DNA of 55,717 nt from Pseudomonas sp. QTF5 (GTDB taxonomy: Bacteria; Pseudomonadota; Gammaproteobacteria; Pseudomonadales; Pseudomonadaceae): positions 1 through 55,717 of the forward strand of contig NZ_AZRW02000043.1 of assembly GCF_000512695.2 (NCBI RefSeq), read 5' to 3'. Shown here piece by piece: positions 52,759 through 55,717 of this stretch (its first letter is position 1; every line of letters starts with the position of its first letter). The translations under genes and the position numbers were made by a program. The notes under the pieces were generated by a model, which saw nothing but the letters and a program-made list of their open reading frames with translations, had not been told where the DNA came from and searched no databases.

Positions 52759-53649
52759 ATGGAATATGAACTCCAGGACATCCGATCTTTCGTGAAAATC
52801 GCCGAATTGGGGAGTTTTCACGAGGCTGCCGACGCACTCCATCTGTCGCAACCAGCCTTGAGCCGACGGATAAAAAAACTTGAGGAGGGTTTAGGGACTA
52901 CATTGCTCGACCGAACCACGCGCAAGGTCAGCCTGACCAGTGTCGGCCGTGACTTCCTGCCCAAGGCTCGCCGATTGCTGGATGACTTCGACGATTCGAT
53001 CCTGAACATCCGTGAGCTGGCCGAGCGGCAAATCGGTCAGGTGACCCTGGCCTGCATTCCAACCGCTGCGTTTTACTTCCTGCCGTCGGTGATTCGTCTT
53101 TATAACGAGCGCTACCCGAAAATCCGCATCCGTTTGCTCGACCTCAGCGCCAATGAAGGGCTCGAAGCGGTGCTGCGGGGGGAAGCCGACTTTGGCATCA
53201 ACATGATGAGCGGCCAGCACCCGGACATCGAATTCGTTTCACTGGTCAACGAACCCTTTGTCCTGGCTTGCCGTCGTGACCATGAACTGGCCCGGCGGAC
53301 GTCCGTGACCTGGTCAGAATTGAGCGATTACCGATTGATCGGCGTCGGGCGCCTGAGCGGCAACCGCATGATACTGGACCACGCCTTGTCGGGCCTGAGC
53401 TGGCGTCCGCAGTGGTTTTATGAGGTACAACATCTGTCCACCTCGCTGGGTATGGTTGAAGCCGGTCTAGGGGTTTCCGCCATGCCGAGCCTCGCGATGC
53501 CGACGGCGGATCACCCGACACTGGTGAGCATTCCGCTCACCGATCCTGTGGTGAACCGGACACTCGGCCTGGTTTACCGTCGAGGCGCATCGTTATCACC
53601 GGCGGCGGAGAAATTCGTTTCGATCCTGCTCGAACAATGGCCCCACTGA
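52759..53649 (+). CDS. LysR-family regulator of the tricarboxylate operon
   Basis: A 296-residue LysR regulator. The wHTH is IRSFVKIAELGSFHEAADALHLSQPALSRRIKKLEEGLGTTLLDRTTRKVSLTSVG, and a full effector domain follows. It is divergent from the PrpF-like operon with a 160-bp gap holding the nested inverted repeat, the normal layout for a LysR activator responding to the pathway substrate. Confidence 0.9.
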   Translation: MEYELQDIRSFVKIAELGSFHEAADALHLSQPALSRRIKKLEEGLGTTLLDRTTRKVSLTSVGRDFLPKARRLLDDFDDSILNIRELAERQIGQVTLACIPTAAFYFLPSVIRLYNERYPKIRIRLLDLSANEGLEAVLRGEADFGINMMSGQHPDIEFVSLVNEPFVLACRRDHELARRTSVTWSELSDYRLIGVGRLSGNRMILDHALSGLSWRPQWFYEVQHLSTSLGMVEAGLGVSAMPSLAMPTADHPTLVSIPLTDPVVNRTLGLVYRRGASLSPAAEKFVSILLEQWPH

Positions 53650-53766
53650 GCCGTGAACTCGACCAGCAATCTCCTTACTGACTGAACGGACGCCAGCCTT
53701 TATCCTGACGCCCCGCTGAAAATCGGGCGAGCGCCACTCTCGCCTGCCACACCCTGGAGTTTCGCC

Positions 53767-55575
53767 ATGCCCCACGAAGGCAATCTATTGCAAGCCGCTG
53801 TCGTCTTTTTATTCGCGGCGGTGCTCACCGTCCCCTTGGCCAAGCGCCTGCAATTGGGGGCGGTGTTGGGTTATCTGTTTGCCGGGGTGATTATCGGGCC
53901 GTCGGTGTTGGGCTTGATCGGTAATCCGCAAAGCGTCAGCCACTTCTCTGAACTTGGGGTGGTGTTGTTGCTGTTCATCATCGGCCTTGAGTTGTCGCCG
54001 CGACGCTTGTGGGTGATGCGCAAATCGGTGTTCGGCGTGGGCCTGGCGCAGGTGCTGCTGACCGGTTCGGTGATTGGTGTGCTGGCGTTGTTCGTGTTCG
54101 GGCAATCCCTGAACAGTGCCATCGTATTGGGCCTGGGCCTGGCGTTGTCGTCCACTGCGTTTGGTTTGCAAAGCCTGGCCGAGCGCAAGGAACTGACCAG
54201 TCCGCATGGGCGGTTGGCGTTCGCGATTTTGCTGTTCCAGGACATCGCCGCGATCCCGCTGATCGCGATGGTGCCGCTGCTGGCCGGCGGTGATCACACC
54301 ACCAGTGCCGCCGAAGATTTGAACCATGGCTTGCGGGTGCTGGGCAGTATCGCGGTGGTGGTGATCGGCGGGCGTTATCTGTTGCGACCAGTGTTTCGCG
54401 TGGTGGCCAAGACTGGTCTGCCAGAGGTGTCCACCGCTACCGCGTTACTGGTGGTGATTGGTACGGCGTGGCTGATGGACCTGGTTGGCGTGTCCATGGC
54501 ACTCGGCGCGTTCCTCGCCGGTTTGCTGCTGGCGGATTCCGAATATCGCCACGAACTGGAAGCGCAGATCGAGCCGTTCAAGGGCCTGTTGCTAGGGCTG
54601 TTTTTCATCAGTGTCGGCATGGGTGCCAATCTGAGTTTGCTGCTCAGTGCGCCGATTGTGGTGCTGGGGCTGACTGTGCTGCTGATCGCGATCAAGCTGC
54701 CGCTGCTGTTTGTAGTCGGTCGACTGGCCGGGGGCTTGGGCAAGGTCAACGCGATTCGATTGGGGATTGTGTTGGCGGCCGGTGGTGAATTTGCTTTTGT
54801 GGTGTTCAAGATCGGCCGGGATCAGGGCTTGTTCGAGCCGCGCCTGTACGACTTGCTGGTGCTGACCATCACCCTGTCGATGGCGCTGACCCCGCTGTTG
54901 TTGCTGGCCTGCGCACGACTGGTCAAACCCAAGGTTCAACCGGTGGAAGTGCCGGAGAAATTCCGCGAAATCGACACCGACGCACCACGCGTGGTGATCG
55001 CCGGCATGGGCCGTATGGGGCAGATCGTGGCGCGGATTCTGCGGGCGCAGAACATCAAGTTCGTCGCCCTCGACACGTCGGTGGAAACCATCGAACTGTC
55101 CCGCAGCTTCGGCGGCGTGCCGGTGTTTTACGGCGACCCGATGCGCCCGGAAATTCTCAGCGCGGCCAAGGTCGAGCAAGCGGAGTTCTTCGTGATCGCC
55201 ACCGATGATCCGGAGACCAACATCAAGACGGCCGAGGTGGTGCACAAGCTCTATCCGCACATCAAAATCATCGCCCGCGCCCGCAACCGTCAACATGTGC
55301 ACCGGTTGGTGGATGTCGGGGCGCAGGCGGTGCGGGAAACCTATTATTCCAGCCTGGAAATGACCCGACGGACCTTGGTTGGACTGGGTCTGACGCAGGC
55401 CCAGGCAGATGCGCGGATCAAGCGTTTTACCCATCACGATGAACAGGTGCTGGAGGCCCAGCATGCGGTGTATGACGATGCGGCCAAGGTGATGCAGACT
55501 GCGCAGGAATCGCGGGCGGAATTGGCAAAACTGTTTGAGTCGGATCAGTTGGAAGAGGAAGCGGGTAAGGCTTGA
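53767..55575 (+). CDS. CPA2-family K+/H+ antiporter (KefB/KefC-like)
   Basis: A 602-residue protein. About 12 membrane helices (residues 5-385) with FAGVIIGPSVLGLIG, LLLFIIGLELSPRRLW, LALSSTAFGLQSLAERKEL, ILLFQDIAAIPLIA and MALGAFLAGLLLADSEYRHELE belong to CPA2 exchangers. A cytosolic RCK/TrkA-N domain follows (about 400-520), with VVIAGMGRMGQIVARIL binding NAD(H). In E. coli Kef systems glutathione adducts open the channel for K+ efflux. Whether this copy is glutathione-gated cannot be told. Ends 16 bp before a REP. Confidence 0.92.
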   Translation: MPHEGNLLQAAVVFLFAAVLTVPLAKRLQLGAVLGYLFAGVIIGPSVLGLIGNPQSVSHFSELGVVLLLFIIGLELSPRRLWVMRKSVFGVGLAQVLLTGSVIGVLALFVFGQSLNSAIVLGLGLALSSTAFGLQSLAERKELTSPHGRLAFAILLFQDIAAIPLIAMVPLLAGGDHTTSAAEDLNHGLRVLGSIAVVVIGGRYLLRPVFRVVAKTGLPEVSTATALLVVIGTAWLMDLVGVSMALGAFLAGLLLADSEYRHELEAQIEPFKGLLLGLFFISVGMGANLSLLLSAPIVVLGLTVLLIAIKLPLLFVVGRLAGGLGKVNAIRLGIVLAAGGEFAFVVFKIGRDQGLFEPRLYDLLVLTITLSMALTPLLLLACARLVKPKVQPVEVPEKFREIDTDAPRVVIAGMGRMGQIVARILRAQNIKFVALDTSVETIELSRSFGGVPVFYGDPMRPEILSAAKVEQAEFFVIATDDPETNIKTAEVVHKLYPHIKIIARARNRQHVHRLVDVGAQAVRETYYSSLEMTRRTLVGLGLTQAQADARIKRFTHHDEQVLEAQHAVYDDAAKVMQTAQESRAELAKLFESDQLEEEAGKA

Positions 55576-55591
55576 GGTGATTGTGAGGGCC

Positions 55592-55671
55592 TCTTCGCGA
55601 GCAAGCCCGCTCCCACATTGGATCTATGTCAGCCGCAAATCTTGCTGACTCGGTCAATGTGGGAGCGGGCT
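55592..55671. repeat. REP pair, second copy interrupted
   Basis: An ordinary REP is followed by an inverted copy that reads TGTGGGAGCGGGCT and then leaves the REP consensus at 55672, where insertion-sequence DNA begins. Confidence 0.85.
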
Positions 55672-55717
55672 TGATCTGGCCTAATGAAATTGGACACCTC
55701 AATAGGGCGCTATGATG
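55672..55717 (+). mobile_element. Left end of an IS3-like insertion sequence inside a REP
   Basis: TGATCTGGCCTAATGAAATT followed by GGACACCTC is, from memory, the terminal inverted repeat of IS3-group elements common in Pseudomonas. ATG at 55715 may begin its first transposase frame. The element breaks the REP core after GGGCT, and the rest is outside the window. Confidence 0.6.

Overview
The window looks like a chromosome segment of a fluorescent Pseudomonas (P. fluorescens/putida side of the genus). The gene families and their order match that genus (pyd, pqq/exa/ped, nosP-nahK, bkd), the coding regions are GC-rich, and typical Pseudomonas REP/BIME elements (core GGGAGCGGGCTTGCTCGCGAA) lie in many intergenic gaps. 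No tRNA, rRNA, CRISPR or prophage was seen. This is an assignment from memory of families; no database search was possible.

Region 1 (1-8900) is a reductive pyrimidine degradation locus. It holds N-carbamoyl-beta-alanine amidohydrolase and an NCS1 nucleobase transporter on the minus strand, and dihydropyrimidinase plus the two-subunit dihydropyrimidine dehydrogenase on the plus strand. A RutR-like TetR regulator closes it. The divergent gap carries a TGGTGA/TCACCA operator-like array. A decayed sigma-factor fragment precedes the locus.

Region 2 (9100-32300) is a large periplasmic PQQ alcohol-oxidation island. It includes the ErcS-type hybrid kinase, ErcA iron alcohol dehydrogenase, pqqA-B-C-E (no pqqD), aldehyde dehydrogenase ExaC/PedI and a PedH-type quinoprotein ethanol dehydrogenase with the lanthanide Asp signature. 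It continues with a metallo-hydrolase / SoxYZ-like / periplasmic-binding 'quinoprotein relay' trio, cytochrome c550 PedF, a 42-residue membrane peptide, a PQQ-associated ABC system, a CXXCW protein, an ErbR/AgmR response regulator and the NosP-NahK pair. Five promoters share an 18-bp dyad close to CTACTACCTTGGTAGTAG. In each the dyad sits 43-44 bp upstream of a -10-like hexamer, which suggests one regulon.

Region 3 (32500-35850) has a porin, a TauE-type sulfite exporter and a divergent persulfide-dioxygenase-like metallohydrolase. Region 4 (35850-42730) is branched-chain keto acid dehydrogenase (bkdR, bkdA1-A2-B-lpdV) followed by ilvE and a clear terminator. Region 5 (42800-48600) is accessory: a small membrane protein, LysR/LysE, ArsR/P450, an S-type bacteriocin remnant with a HEAT-like partner, and an FKBP isomerase. 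Region 6 (48760-53650) is a LysR-controlled PrpF-like isomerase / CitMHS transporter / OprD porin operon, probably for a tricarboxylic acid. The window ends with a CPA2 K+/H+ antiporter and the tip of an IS3-like insertion sequence inside a REP element.
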